Shown in pieces: positions 47,572-56,146 of a stretch of 64,000 nt of DNA. The notes beneath the pieces are model-generated. The model was given only the letters and a program-made list of their open reading frames with translations, had not been told where the DNA came from and searched no databases. Origin of the DNA: Streptomyces sp. NRRL WC-3618 (GTDB lineage Bacteria; Actinomycetota; Actinomycetes; Streptomycetales; Streptomycetaceae); NCBI RefSeq assembly GCF_001280005.1, contig NZ_LGDW01000225.1, positions 10,806 to 74,805 of the forward strand, written 5' to 3'. Each line of letters begins with the position of its first letter. The first letter of the stretch is position 1. The translations under genes were made by a program, and so were the position numbers.

Positions 47572-48827
47572 CGACGGCGCCAAAGGCTCGCCCCCGCAAC
47601 TGGCATCCCCTTGCGGAATCGGACCCGGTCCCGGGGGATCCCGAGGAGATTCGTACCGAGGTCAGGCACATCAAGGGCGTCGCGAGCTCTCTCCGCGAAC
47701 AGGCCCGACTGCTCCGCGGCATCGGCGACGACAACGAACTCAAGGGCGAGTACGTCAACTCACTGCGCGACCAGTCCGAAGGGCTGGAGAAGAAGCTGCT
47801 CGAAGTGGCGGAACGCTACGAGCGTGTGCACGGGTATCTGCACAGCTGGGCCGGCGAGCTGGAGGACTTCCAAAGACAGGCCGACAAGGTCCTTGCCAAC
47901 GCGAAGCAGGCCCAGGAAGAGGCGGACGCTGAAAAGAAAAAGGCCTCGGACAAGGCCAAGCCAGGCGAGCCGAGTCCCTCTCCCAGCGGCACGGAACATG
48001 ACCCGCTGAGCGAGTACCGCCTTCAGCTCTTCCGCATAGAGGCGGCGCGGGACGAGCGGGGCGACCATTTCGCGGGCAAGATCCGTGACCAGCTCGACGA
48101 CGCCATCGAGGACAGCTTCTGGGACGACGTGAAGGGTTGGGTGTCCGACAACGCCGAACTCTTCAAGGCGATAGGCGACTTCCTCGGTGATCTGAGCGGA
48201 ATCCTCGGCATGCTGGCCATCATCACGATGCCGTTCCCGCCCCTGGGAGCGATCTTCGCCACGGCTGCCGTCATCACCAGCGGCCTCGCGCTCCTCAGCC
48301 ATCTCACGGCCAAGGCGGGCGGTGCCGACGTCAGTTGGTTCAGCATCGGTCTGGACGCGCTCGGCTCCATCCCGGGCGTCGGCGCGTTCGCCAAGGGAGT
48401 CAAGGTCGCCGATGGCGCGGTCGCGGCTGCCCGGGCCACAAGGCTGGGCTCCGGGGTCCGCGGCGTCACCACGATCGGCCGGAACATCGTGGGTATCGGC
48501 GACAACGTCGCGGGCGCTGTGAACTTCACCGTCAAGGGCAAGACCATCGGGCTGTGGGGCCTCAAGCATGGCGGCCTGATCAAGGCCGAGGGGCTCGTGG
48601 GCCGTATGACCATGGTTGCTGAGCAGACCGTCCACAACGGTCAGTGGCTCGGGACGCGCGGTCTGAGTCTGGCGAGCCGGGGCAGGTGGGCGATCGACCC
48701 CATGAGTAACCTGGGGCGCGGTATTGACGCGGGCATCAAGATTGCTCCCAAGCTGTGGTCGATACCCACGCACCTCGGTGACGCCATTCACCCTGGCGAC
48801 CGCTTCGAATCGGCGGTCGCCTCCTGA
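47568..48827 (+). CDS. Putative type VII-secreted carrier of module B, no toxin tip recognised
   Basis: 419 residues. N-terminal W12 and DPVPGDP (19-25) followed by a ~130-residue coiled-coil region, a Lys/Pro/Ser linker, SDNAELFKAIGDFLGD, then a hydrophobic segment (about 205-245) and SIGLDALGSIPGVGAFAKG, which matches the IPG region of the RHS toxin. The last ~130 residues are glycine rich and amphipathic and match no toxin I know. The family may be a carrier whose tip is short, or the effect may come from the conserved hydrophobic part. Confidence 0.78.
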   Translation: MTTAPKARPRNWHPLAESDPVPGDPEEIRTEVRHIKGVASSLREQARLLRGIGDDNELKGEYVNSLRDQSEGLEKKLLEVAERYERVHGYLHSWAGELEDFQRQADKVLANAKQAQEEADAEKKKASDKAKPGEPSPSPSGTEHDPLSEYRLQLFRIEAARDERGDHFAGKIRDQLDDAIEDSFWDDVKGWVSDNAELFKAIGDFLGDLSGILGMLAIITMPFPPLGAIFATAAVITSGLALLSHLTAKAGGADVSWFSIGLDALGSIPGVGAFAKGVKVADGAVAAARATRLGSGVRGVTTIGRNIVGIGDNVAGAVNFTVKGKTIGLWGLKHGGLIKAEGLVGRMTMVAEQTVHNGQWLGTRGLSLASRGRWAIDPMSNLGRGIDAGIKIAPKLWSIPTHLGDAIHPGDRFESAVAS

Positions 48828-49723
48828 TGAGGACGGACAATCCTGTGGACTGGCACTCGGAATCCGGTGAGACGGAACTGGCGCGCTACCCGGTCTCGTT
48901 CGCGACCGGTACCGCCGCGTCCGTGGAGGGAAGACGCTCCTTCCGTGACCGCCGGCGCAACGACATCGAGCCCGAACTGCCGGGCTGGCCGGCCGGGCCC
49001 GCGTTCTCGGTCCGGGGGCTCCCGGGGAAGGCCGGAGTGTACGTGGGCACCGGAGTCTCCGGTGCCCTCGCCGTGGTCGGAGGCATCCTCTCCGACCTGT
49101 TGGGCGGCAGCACGGTCAATCCCGAGCCGGGACGCGGGAAGTTGGAGGAGCGGGAGAACGAGGTCGACGACTTCCCGGTCATGTGGGCCGACGCCGACGA
49201 CACCGCCCGTACGCTGCCCTGGCAACTAGACCCCTCCCGACGTCCTTCGGGGTACACCACGGAGATCGTGCTGACCTCACGACGCCTCCTCGTCATGGGC
49301 TCCGGCACTCTGCTGTGGGAGACACCGCGAGACAACGTCGCCGAAGCGACACCCCGTCGATTCAGCATCGGTCAGTCGGACTTCCGGCTCCGCTTCCGGG
49401 ACGGGTCCTGGGTACGGCTGACCACACGCGTCTCCGACCACACGACGGAGTTGCTCGGCCTGCTCGCCGGAAGCCATCGAAGGCTGTCCGAATCCGAGCT
49501 CTCAACGGAACAACAGGAGCGGATCTCCCGCTTCACGGCGACTCTGCCTGCGGCAACGGCACCGCCCGTCCTCACCCGGCTGCCCAGCGGACTCGTCAGG
49601 GTCCAATCGACTGTGACCGGCAGCAAACCGGGGGTGGTCTCCGAGTCACGAGGGTTTGTGATGGACGAGGACGGTCGGGACGCGACAGCGCACTCCGGAG
49701 ACATAGGACAGGGCCAGGCCTGA
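48827..49723 (+). CDS. Hypothetical protein of module B
   Basis: 298 residues. A Gly/Ala hydrophobic stretch (VYVGTGVSGALAVVGGILSDLL, about 70-92) could be one membrane helix. After it comes a beta-rich region with TTEIVLTSRRLLVMGSG and LRFRDGSWVRLTTRV that looks like a PH-type fold. The broken gene at 58.2 kb has a similar RFRDGSWLRVDT. Starts on the last base of the carrier stop codon (TGATG). Function unknown; it could be a membrane anchor or immunity factor. Confidence 0.75.
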   Translation: MRTDNPVDWHSESGETELARYPVSFATGTAASVEGRRSFRDRRRNDIEPELPGWPAGPAFSVRGLPGKAGVYVGTGVSGALAVVGGILSDLLGGSTVNPEPGRGKLEERENEVDDFPVMWADADDTARTLPWQLDPSRRPSGYTTEIVLTSRRLLVMGSGTLLWETPRDNVAEATPRRFSIGQSDFRLRFRDGSWVRLTTRVSDHTTELLGLLAGSHRRLSESELSTEQQERISRFTATLPAATAPPVLTRLPSGLVRVQSTVTGSKPGVVSESRGFVMDEDGRDATAHSGDIGQGQA

Positions 49724-49725
49724 AC

Positions 49726-50406
49726 GTGAGCACCAGCAACATGGGTTCGTCCGGTACCCAGACAGTCATAGACGATCCAGCAGTCCCCCCCATGTCGTTC
49801 ATAGCACCGGACGGCTTCCACGCCCTGCCCGTCGACGCGGACCCGGACGACAGGGCAGCCGCCGCCGACGAGTTTGCACGCGGGCTGTACCCCGAAGGAG
49901 ACGCCAACCTCTGGGAGTCGGCGGCGCCCTTCTATGCCGGCCTCACCGAAGTCTTCGCGGACGTTGGCATCGCGTACTCAGCCATGTGTGTGTTCAGCGA
50001 CGACAACGGCGGCGTCGTGCACTGCTCGTTCACCGTCGGGGCCGTCGAGTCCTCACACACCAGGCCGGAGGACGCCGCCGATGTGATCGAGCAGGGCTTC
50101 GCCCGGGATCCGCTCACCGACAGCCGCCGCATGACGCTGCCCTGCGGCCCGGCCGTATCGAACATCACGCTCCGCGAAGTCATCATCGGCCCGGAATTCA
50201 CCGCCACAGGTGAGGAGTGCACACTCCTCACCGGCCAGATCCAGGTCTTCGTCCCCTTCCCGAAAGCCCCCTTCGTGGCGGTCTTCACGCTGGATACGGC
50301 AGCCATGGACCACTGGGGAGAGCTCTGTGACATGACTGCGGCCATCCTCCAGACGGTGTCCTTCGTAGAACCTGTCGAGGAGTCGTCCGGGACCGTATCG
50401 AACTGA
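49726..50406 (+). CDS. PW-family protein of module B
   Basis: 226 residues, no signal sequence. Fits the family seen at 36,397, 53,542 and 54,132: an early MSFIAPDGFHALPVDAD, a helical middle, VHCSFTVGAVESS, LPCGPAVSNITLRE, GQIQVFVPFPKAPFVAVFTL and a final helix (CDMTAAILQTVSFVEP). GTG at 49726 lies 2 bp after the previous stop; an ATG at 49741 is an alternative. Confidence 0.72.
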   Translation: MSTSNMGSSGTQTVIDDPAVPPMSFIAPDGFHALPVDADPDDRAAAADEFARGLYPEGDANLWESAAPFYAGLTEVFADVGIAYSAMCVFSDDNGGVVHCSFTVGAVESSHTRPEDAADVIEQGFARDPLTDSRRMTLPCGPAVSNITLREVIIGPEFTATGEECTLLTGQIQVFVPFPKAPFVAVFTLDTAAMDHWGELCDMTAAILQTVSFVEPVEESSGTVSN

Positions 50407-50480
50407 TCTGCACGGAAAACGGGGGCAGAATCCCGCGCGCCGAGCTGGCCCCTGATGGCGAACTTCCGCTGGAGGCAGGG

Positions 50481-51095
50481 ATGAGCGAGTTCTGGCCGAT
50501 CATCGACATCGAGTACGTCGACGAGTACGACTGGGTCGTCGTCCCGCCACGCGCTGGCCCCTCGGCACCGTTCGAGGAGTGGGACGACATCCAGGCATGG
50601 GGTCGTGACTACGCGAGGGACCTGTGGGAGGACCGTGGACTCGATCCCGGCCCCAACGGCGTGGACTTCGTGGGCACCACCCTCACTCGCTGCGCCGAAG
50701 CCTTCTGCCCACCCGGCTCGCAGCACTGGCTCTTCCTGCACCTCGACCACCCCACCGACCTACCGATCCCCGTCTGCGTGGCCATCGGGCCGGCCCAACG
50801 CCCCCGCGAGGAGACACTTCGGGCCCTGACCCTGGCGGACGACCCGGAGGCCGTCGAGCCGCCGGTCGTCAAGACCTTCAAGGCCGAGCGGCTGGGGGAA
50901 GGCCTGACAACCTTCAGGTACGTCCCTCAGGACGACTCGCCGCATCTGCTCGCCTGTGTGCGTTACGCATGGCAGGTCGAGGAGCACGCTGCCGATGTCG
51001 TGATGTGGACCGCGACGGAGGACATCTCACGCCTCGTCAGTGCCTCCGAGGATCTCGAGAACCTCGCCCACTCCCTGGCGATCTGGATTCCCTGA
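50481..51095 (+). CDS. Hypothetical protein at the end of module B
   Basis: 204 residues, acidic, soluble. Opens with IDIEYVDEYDWVVVPPR; the C-terminal half (TFRYVPQDDSPHLLACVRYAW ... LENLAHSLAIWIP) follows the PW-family plan, so it may be a distant member. A GGAGGCAGGG sits right before the ATG. As the last gene of the module it could also be an immunity protein. Confidence 0.7.
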   Translation: MSEFWPIIDIEYVDEYDWVVVPPRAGPSAPFEEWDDIQAWGRDYARDLWEDRGLDPGPNGVDFVGTTLTRCAEAFCPPGSQHWLFLHLDHPTDLPIPVCVAIGPAQRPREETLRALTLADDPEAVEPPVVKTFKAERLGEGLTTFRYVPQDDSPHLLACVRYAWQVEEHAADVVMWTATEDISRLVSASEDLENLAHSLAIWIP

Positions 51096-51186
51096 GCCGA
51101 GACACCACGAAAGCGGACGCCATCCGGTCTTGTCTCCGCCGGCCCGGAGAACGGCGGAGAAGAGAACTTGCCTCGGTGGGGCGCGG

Positions 51187-51390
51187 TCAGGCGGCCGCGC
51201 GTGAAGCATCGACCTTGAGTACCTCGACGAACGCTGTGAAGGCTCCGAGGCGGAAGGTGAGTGTGGCGTCGGCCGGGGCTTTCGAGTCGCGTATGGCTGC
51301 TTGCGTGGGGCGGGGGGCTGTCTCCACGCAGTTGTTGCCGTCGGCGCCGCCGGAGTAAGACGACTTCTGCCAGTTGTCGGGGGTGGTCAC
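51187..51390 (-). CDS. DUF397 domain protein (second copy)
   Basis: 67 residues, same length as the copy at 28,826. NWQKSSYSGGADGNNCVETA, IRDSKAP and FVEVLKVDA are the family marks. The GTG at 51388-51390 follows only a 20-codon remnant of a DUF5753 regulator, so this copy too has lost its usual partner. Confidence 0.85.
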   Translation of the reverse strand: MTTPDNWQKSSYSGGADGNNCVETAPRPTQAAIRDSKAPADATLTFRLGAFTAFVEVLKVDASRAAA

Positions 51391-51402
51391 TGCGCGCCTC
51401 AA

Positions 51403-51460
51403 GTTCCTTCGCCAGCCTGTGGAGGAAGTCACGCGAACGTGCGGGTTCGAGTGACACCAC
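51403..51460 (-). pseudogene. Remnant of a DUF5753 regulator C-terminus
   Basis: About 20 codons reading SLEPARSRDFLHRLAKEL, the typical last residues of DUF5753 regulators and close to the end of the fragment at 28.3-28.8 kb. Upstream (51,461-51,700) no further similarity is seen in any frame. Confidence 0.55.
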
Positions 51461-51700
51461 CTCCAGCTGGTGACCGGGCTGGGTGCCGCGCGGTTGGATG
51501 CGCGAGACTGCCGGTTCCAACTCCCGGCTGGACGCAACCCGGACGGGTACTCGCACCATCCGGTGACGCTGAGTCCCGTGACGGAAGACCGTCAAGACCA
51601 CCTGCCCTTCATCGGTGGCGCCCACTTTTTGTTATCGCCTGCTCCGTGTCCCGTCTCCTGTACGTAGGCACCCTCCCCACGAGAGCCGAGGAACGACGCA

Positions 51701-53251
51701 GTGACACTTCGGATCAGTCGGCGCAGCATGCTCAAGGCCGCGGGAGCGGCGACCGGCGCGGTCGGTATCGGTATCGGCACGGGCGTGGCCGCCTCCCCGG
51801 CGACGGCGGCGGACAAGCCCTTCGCGCACCCAGGAATGCTCCACACCCGGGCCGATCTCGAGCGCATGGCCGCCAAGGTGAAGGCGGGCGCAGCCCCCTA
51901 CACGGCGGGTTTCGCCAAGCTCACCGCCAACCGCCACTCGCAGAGCACATGGCGGCCCAACCCGCAGGTGATCGTGGCCCGGGGAGGGAGCGATGTCCAG
52001 AACTACCCGATCCTCTACAACGACATCCATGCCGCGTACCAGAACGCGCTGCGCTGGAAGATCACCGGCGACACCGCACACGCCGACACCGCGCGGGACA
52101 TCTGCAACGCCTGGTCGGGGACGTCGAAGGGCATCGGCGGAGGCTCCGACATCGTGCTCCTGGCGGGCATCTACGGGTACCAGTTCGCCAACGTCGGCGA
52201 GCTCATGCGCGGCTACCCCGGCTTCGACCTGGCCCGTTTCCAGGACATGCTGATCACCTACTTCTATCCGATGAACCACGGCTTCCTGAACCGCGAGACC
52301 AATTGCTGGGGCCACTACTGGGCGAACTGGGACCTGTGTTCCATGGCCTCGCTCATGGCCATCGGGATCCTCTGCGACGACCGGGCCAAGTTCAACGAGA
52401 CGGTGGACTACTTCCACAACGGCGCAGGCAACGGCTCGCTGGCCAAGGCGATCCCCTACGTCTACGACGACCTGGGCCTGGCCCAGTGGCAGGAGAGCGG
52501 GCGCGACCAGGCCCACAGCATGATGGGCATCGGCCTGATGGGCACCATCTGCGAGATGGCCTGGAACCAGGGCGTCGACCTCTACGCCGCGGACGACTCC
52601 AAGTTCCGCAAGGCGTGCGAGTACGTCGCCCGGTACAACCTCGGCTACGACGTGCCGTACACCACCTACACCTGGACAAACGGCCCGCACTGCGTGCCAA
52701 CGGAGCAGACCGTCATCGCCGAAGGCGGCCGTGGCCAGGGGCGCCCGGTCTGGGAGCGGGTCTACAACCACTACGCCATCAGGCGCGGCATGGCCATGCC
52801 GAACACCGGCGCCATGGTGGCGGGCCGCAGCAGGCTCAAGGGAGGCGGCGGCGACCACGGTCCCGAGGGAGGCGGCGGCGACTACGGTCCGAACAGCGGC
52901 GGATTCGACGAACTCGGCTTCGGCACACTGGCGTTCACCCAGGACAAGGCCACCGCGGCCGAGTCGGCAACCGCGCCGTCCGGGTCGGCGCCGACGCCTG
53001 CCGCCAAGTCGGGTTCATCTGGGTCATCCAGCTCATCCGGTTCATCTGGATCGTCCGGGGACTCCGCCGCCGAGCCGCCCTCCGGCCCCAGCGCCCAGGC
53101 CGGTAAGAGCGACGGCGATCTTGCCGCCACCGGTTCCTCCGACCTCCCGCTGTGGACGGCCGCGAGCGGCGTCACCGCCGTCGTCGGCGGTCTCCTCCTG
53201 TTGCGCCGCCGCGGCCGGGCCACCGCGACGCCGAGTGACACCGTGGAATGA
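51701..53251 (+). CDS. Alginate lyase family protein, Tat-exported and sortase-anchored
   Basis: 516 residues. Twin-arginine leader SRRSMLKAAG at the start, then an alginate-lyase-like (alpha/alpha barrel) domain of about residues 40-400 with HPGMLHTRADLERM, NETNCWGHYW-type region (RETNCWGHYWANWD) and DQAHSMMGIGLMG, where the conserved Asn/His/Tyr residues of the family occur. A Ser/Gly linker (about 430-450) leads to LAATG (474-478), a hydrophobic helix and an Arg tail. LAXTG is the signal of actinobacterial class E sortases. Substrate unknown; could act on uronic polymers. Confidence 0.88.
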   Translation: MTLRISRRSMLKAAGAATGAVGIGIGTGVAASPATAADKPFAHPGMLHTRADLERMAAKVKAGAAPYTAGFAKLTANRHSQSTWRPNPQVIVARGGSDVQNYPILYNDIHAAYQNALRWKITGDTAHADTARDICNAWSGTSKGIGGGSDIVLLAGIYGYQFANVGELMRGYPGFDLARFQDMLITYFYPMNHGFLNRETNCWGHYWANWDLCSMASLMAIGILCDDRAKFNETVDYFHNGAGNGSLAKAIPYVYDDLGLAQWQESGRDQAHSMMGIGLMGTICEMAWNQGVDLYAADDSKFRKACEYVARYNLGYDVPYTTYTWTNGPHCVPTEQTVIAEGGRGQGRPVWERVYNHYAIRRGMAMPNTGAMVAGRSRLKGGGGDHGPEGGGGDYGPNSGGFDELGFGTLAFTQDKATAAESATAPSGSAPTPAAKSGSSGSSSSSGSSGSSGDSAAEPPSGPSAQAGKSDGDLAATGSSDLPLWTAASGVTAVVGGLLLLRRRGRATATPSDTVE

Positions 53252-53541
53252 CGCCGCGGAATGAGACCGGGAGTGACACCCACCCGGCCCGCCGGTTGCG
53301 TACGCGTACGCGTACCGGCAACGGTGTCCCGGGCCCTGCTGACCCGCTGGCCTCGGCGGTGGCTCCGCCCTCTCCACGAGACGGCGCGGCCACCCCGCGC
53401 GAGCACGCCTATAAGGGCTGAAGCCCATGGTCGAGGGTCACCAAACGAGACACGACCCCCATCGAGGCCGGTACTTCAAACACCAGCGCCTTCACGGCGA
53501 CACGGCGTACAAGCCCCCATCACTCGTGAGTAAGCTCTGCT

Positions 53542-54135
53542 TCAGAACGCCACAGACAGCGTCTTCACGATGCCGGCCGCAGCCTCCTCCATCTCGTCGG
53601 CGATTCCCGGCACGGTCCACGACATGAGGAACACCACCGCGCTCTCAGCACCGGTCGGCAGCACTCCGTACATGAGCGTCTCCAGGAGGACGCCCGGGCC
53701 GTCTGACGAGGGAGCAGCCGTGGCGAAGTTCTGGCGGATGCGTACGGCAGGCCCGATGGGCACTTCGGTACGTGTGATCAGTGGCGGGCCGAAGTCGTGG
53801 GCGCTGAAGGTTTCCGCCAGCCAGTCCAGGGTGATCCGGGGCACCGCCGCGTCGGGATGGACGAGGTCGATTGCCAGGGTTGCCAACGCGTTGTCGAAGC
53901 CGTCGGGGTAGAGGGCGAAGGCGTGGAAGGGGTCGCGTCGTCGGCTGTCCTCGGCTTGCGCGCGGAGATCCTTCTCCAGCACCTTCGCGTCGAGCTCGTA
54001 GCCCGCCGCCCGGCTCCGCTGCCTAAGGTCGGCAGCCGTGCTCCTGGCCCAGCACTTGACGTTGTCGGTCGGCTCGATCGCGAGCTCCACCCAGTCTGTT
54101 GGGCAGACGATTCCACATTCCCGAAGGTCACTCAT
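53542..54135 (-). CDS. PW-family protein 2 of module C
   Basis: 197 residues. CPTDWVELAIEPTD at the start and VPIGPAVRIRQNF, then GAESAVVFLMSWTVPG and a final helix (ADEMEEAAAGIVKTLSVAF), as in the other family members. The ATG overlaps the previous gene (ATGA). Last gene of the module C operon. Function unknown. Confidence 0.75.
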   Translation of the reverse strand: MSDLRECGIVCPTDWVELAIEPTDNVKCWARSTAADLRQRSRAAGYELDAKVLEKDLRAQAEDSRRRDPFHAFALYPDGFDNALATLAIDLVHPDAAVPRITLDWLAETFSAHDFGPPLITRTEVPIGPAVRIRQNFATAAPSSDGPGVLLETLMYGVLPTGAESAVVFLMSWTVPGIADEMEEAAAGIVKTLSVAF

Positions 54136-54782
54136 GCCGCATCCATCCAACTGAGAGATCCGGCGACCGCGTCGAAGAGGTCGACCATGGCATCGGCGAT
54201 CTGGATGAGTGGAGTGGAGAAGGTGAGGAGCAGGATCGCCTCGGCCCTCGGTACCTGCACCTGGTAACCCAGCGTTACGGAAGGCAGTGCGTAATGCGCG
54301 TCCTTCTCCGCGTCCTTCTCCATCTCTGTCGGCGGGCGGTCGCGAGCCGGATCGTATTCCTCGCGGACCCGAAGCGCCGGTCCTGCCGCGAGCTCGACGA
54401 CCGACACCTCCCGGTTGTCCTTCCCTTCGACAGCCAGTCGGTCGGCGATGTCGTGCAGGGCCGGAAGGCGCCCTCCCTGGGGAGGGAGGCCCAAGGCGAT
54501 CAGCAGCGATGCCGGGACCGTGAGCGGGCCTGCCTGCTGGAGGCTGAGGTAGAGCTCGATGCCGCCTTCCTCGAAGGCCCTGGCCGCCTGTCGCAGCATG
54601 TCCTGTCTGAGTTGCGCCTTGATCTGGGGCGCGTTGTCGATCCCCTTGCACTGCCTCTCCACGAGGGCATCCACCGACTGCTCGCGTCGCTCCGGGGCGA
54701 TGTGAACCCTGAACCAGCCTTCTGGCAGCAACAGTTGATAGTCCGCAGGTGGCATGGGATCACTCTGAGGCGTCGAGGTCAT
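54132..54782 (-). CDS. PW-family protein 1 of module C
   Basis: 216 residues and the closest relative of the module A member at 36,397. YQLLLPEGWFRVHIAPERRE matches the latter's FRIKVPESWWEFDVRPESR, then LVERQ, a helical segment, VPASLLIALGLPP, ELAAGPALRVREEY, VPRAEAILLLTFSTP and the end MVDLFDAVAGSLSWMD. ATG at 54780-54782 overlaps the membrane protein gene by ATGA. Confidence 0.8.
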   Translation of the reverse strand: MTSTPQSDPMPPADYQLLLPEGWFRVHIAPERREQSVDALVERQCKGIDNAPQIKAQLRQDMLRQAARAFEEGGIELYLSLQQAGPLTVPASLLIALGLPPQGGRLPALHDIADRLAVEGKDNREVSVVELAAGPALRVREEYDPARDRPPTEMEKDAEKDAHYALPSVTLGYQVQVPRAEAILLLTFSTPLIQIADAMVDLFDAVAGSLSWMDAA

Positions 54783-56146
54783 GACGTCTCCGGGACATGA
54801 GGACGGTCCTTGGTGAGGCGGCTGGCAAGCTGGTGGGCGATGGCCGGGGCCCACACGGCGATCACCGTCAGGGCAGACAGGGCTCCCGCAACTTGAGCAG
54901 GCGCCCTGTCGGAGAAAAGGCCGGCCAGGAGGAACGCGCTGAAGAGGGGGAGCAGGATCACCTCGCTGCCTCCGACCACCGATTCGCCCCAACTGGTCGC
55001 CGTGCGCGCCGCCTTGCCTTCCATTGGCGACATCTCCCTGGCATCGCCGGCGAGTTCATGGGCTCGATACCAGAGGTCCGGATCGTCCGTGCCTCTCGTG
55101 TTTGAGGCAGGCTTGTACTTCTCATCGGACACGGGGAGTTCGAGGGCCGCCACGAGCTCGGACCAGCGTCGGTCACCGTCCGGACCCGCGAACCACCACC
55201 GCCACGGCAACAAAACGCGGGCCTGACCGTCACCGTCCCGCAGTTCAACACCCAAGAGGACAGCCGTTTTCGGGTCTGTCAGCCGCACCAGCCGCGCGAT
55301 GCCATGAGCCTCACGCCGCGCATACCACCGCTCCTCTCCCACGGTGTTGGTCAGGACGACATCGCCGGGCAGCACCCGCACGGCCGCCGTTTCGAGGAAC
55401 CGGCGAGTGGCACCGGCGCCCGATTCAGGAGAGGGCTTGATGGCAACGGCACCGGCGAGCCGCGCGTCACCGCGCTTGCGCCACCAGGCGAGAGCACGCA
55501 CGAGGACATCGCTGCCGGGCACCAGAAAGAGTGAGCCCGCCGCAATGACGGGGCCCCAACTGCTGGTGCTTCCCAGCGAGATGAAGAGGGCCAGAGAGAT
55601 GAACCAGCCAGCCAGTCCGACACCTCGCGCCCAACCGTTCCAAACGGGCACATCGACTTCGATCGCTGAGTCGTAGTCACCGCCTCCAGGACTTCCGATC
55701 ACTTCTCGGCCCCAGGGCTGCGGGCTCTCCGACAGGGGAATGCCGAGACGGTCGGACAGTTGCTTCAGACCGGTACGGCTGAGGCAATTTCGCGGGCTCA
55801 GATCCGCCGTCCCCGTGGCAGTCGCCTCGGGAAGCCACTGAGCGAGGGGAACCTGGAGCACATAGCGCCCCTCGGCATCCTGGAAGACGACAACACCCCA
55901 CCGTGCCATGGGACTTTTCATGGTGGTTTCCCAGACGTCGGCCGGCGGGAAGAAGACGGCTTGCCGGACTCCGCCGTCCCCTACGAGATACCGGCGCTCA
56001 CGTCCACGCCGATTCCGTACGACCAAACTGTTTCCGTCGGCGAAGACGCGCGCATTGCGTACTACGTCGAGGCCGGGGTTCCGCATGCTCTTCGGCCGCA
56101 ACGCCGGCTCTCGGGGCGCCGTGGCGTTCTTCGATTTCTCAGCCAT
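54779..56146 (-). CDS. Hypothetical membrane protein of module C
   Basis: 455 residues. A basic N-terminus, a beta-rich cytoplasmic region (GNSLVVRNRRGRERRYLV), two helices near 205-255, a second soluble region (VRVLPGDVVLTNTVGEERWY) and two helices near the C-terminus (VILLPLFSAFLLAGLF, SALTVIAVWAPAIAHQLA). The ATG at 56144-56146 overlaps the last codons of the carrier. Position right after the carrier would fit an immunity or export-linked membrane protein; no named domain seen. Confidence 0.75.
   Translation of the reverse strand: MAEKSKNATAPREPALRPKSMRNPGLDVVRNARVFADGNSLVVRNRRGRERRYLVGDGGVRQAVFFPPADVWETTMKSPMARWGVVVFQDAEGRYVLQVPLAQWLPEATATGTADLSPRNCLSRTGLKQLSDRLGIPLSESPQPWGREVIGSPGGGDYDSAIEVDVPVWNGWARGVGLAGWFISLALFISLGSTSSWGPVIAAGSLFLVPGSDVLVRALAWWRKRGDARLAGAVAIKPSPESGAGATRRFLETAAVRVLPGDVVLTNTVGEERWYARREAHGIARLVRLTDPKTAVLLGVELRDGDGQARVLLPWRWWFAGPDGDRRWSELVAALELPVSDEKYKPASNTRGTDDPDLWYRAHELAGDAREMSPMEGKAARTATSWGESVVGGSEVILLPLFSAFLLAGLFSDRAPAQVAGALSALTVIAVWAPAIAHQLASRLTKDRPHVPETS

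Noticed and set aside
52990..53060. Tandem TCATCTGG-like repeats as a mobile or CRISPR-like repeat
   Set aside because: They are in frame and encode the Ser/Gly linker of the alginate lyase protein.
51301..53106. 601-codon plus-strand frame overlapping the alginate lyase gene
   Set aside because: Arg/His/Pro-rich out-of-frame translation of the real gene.
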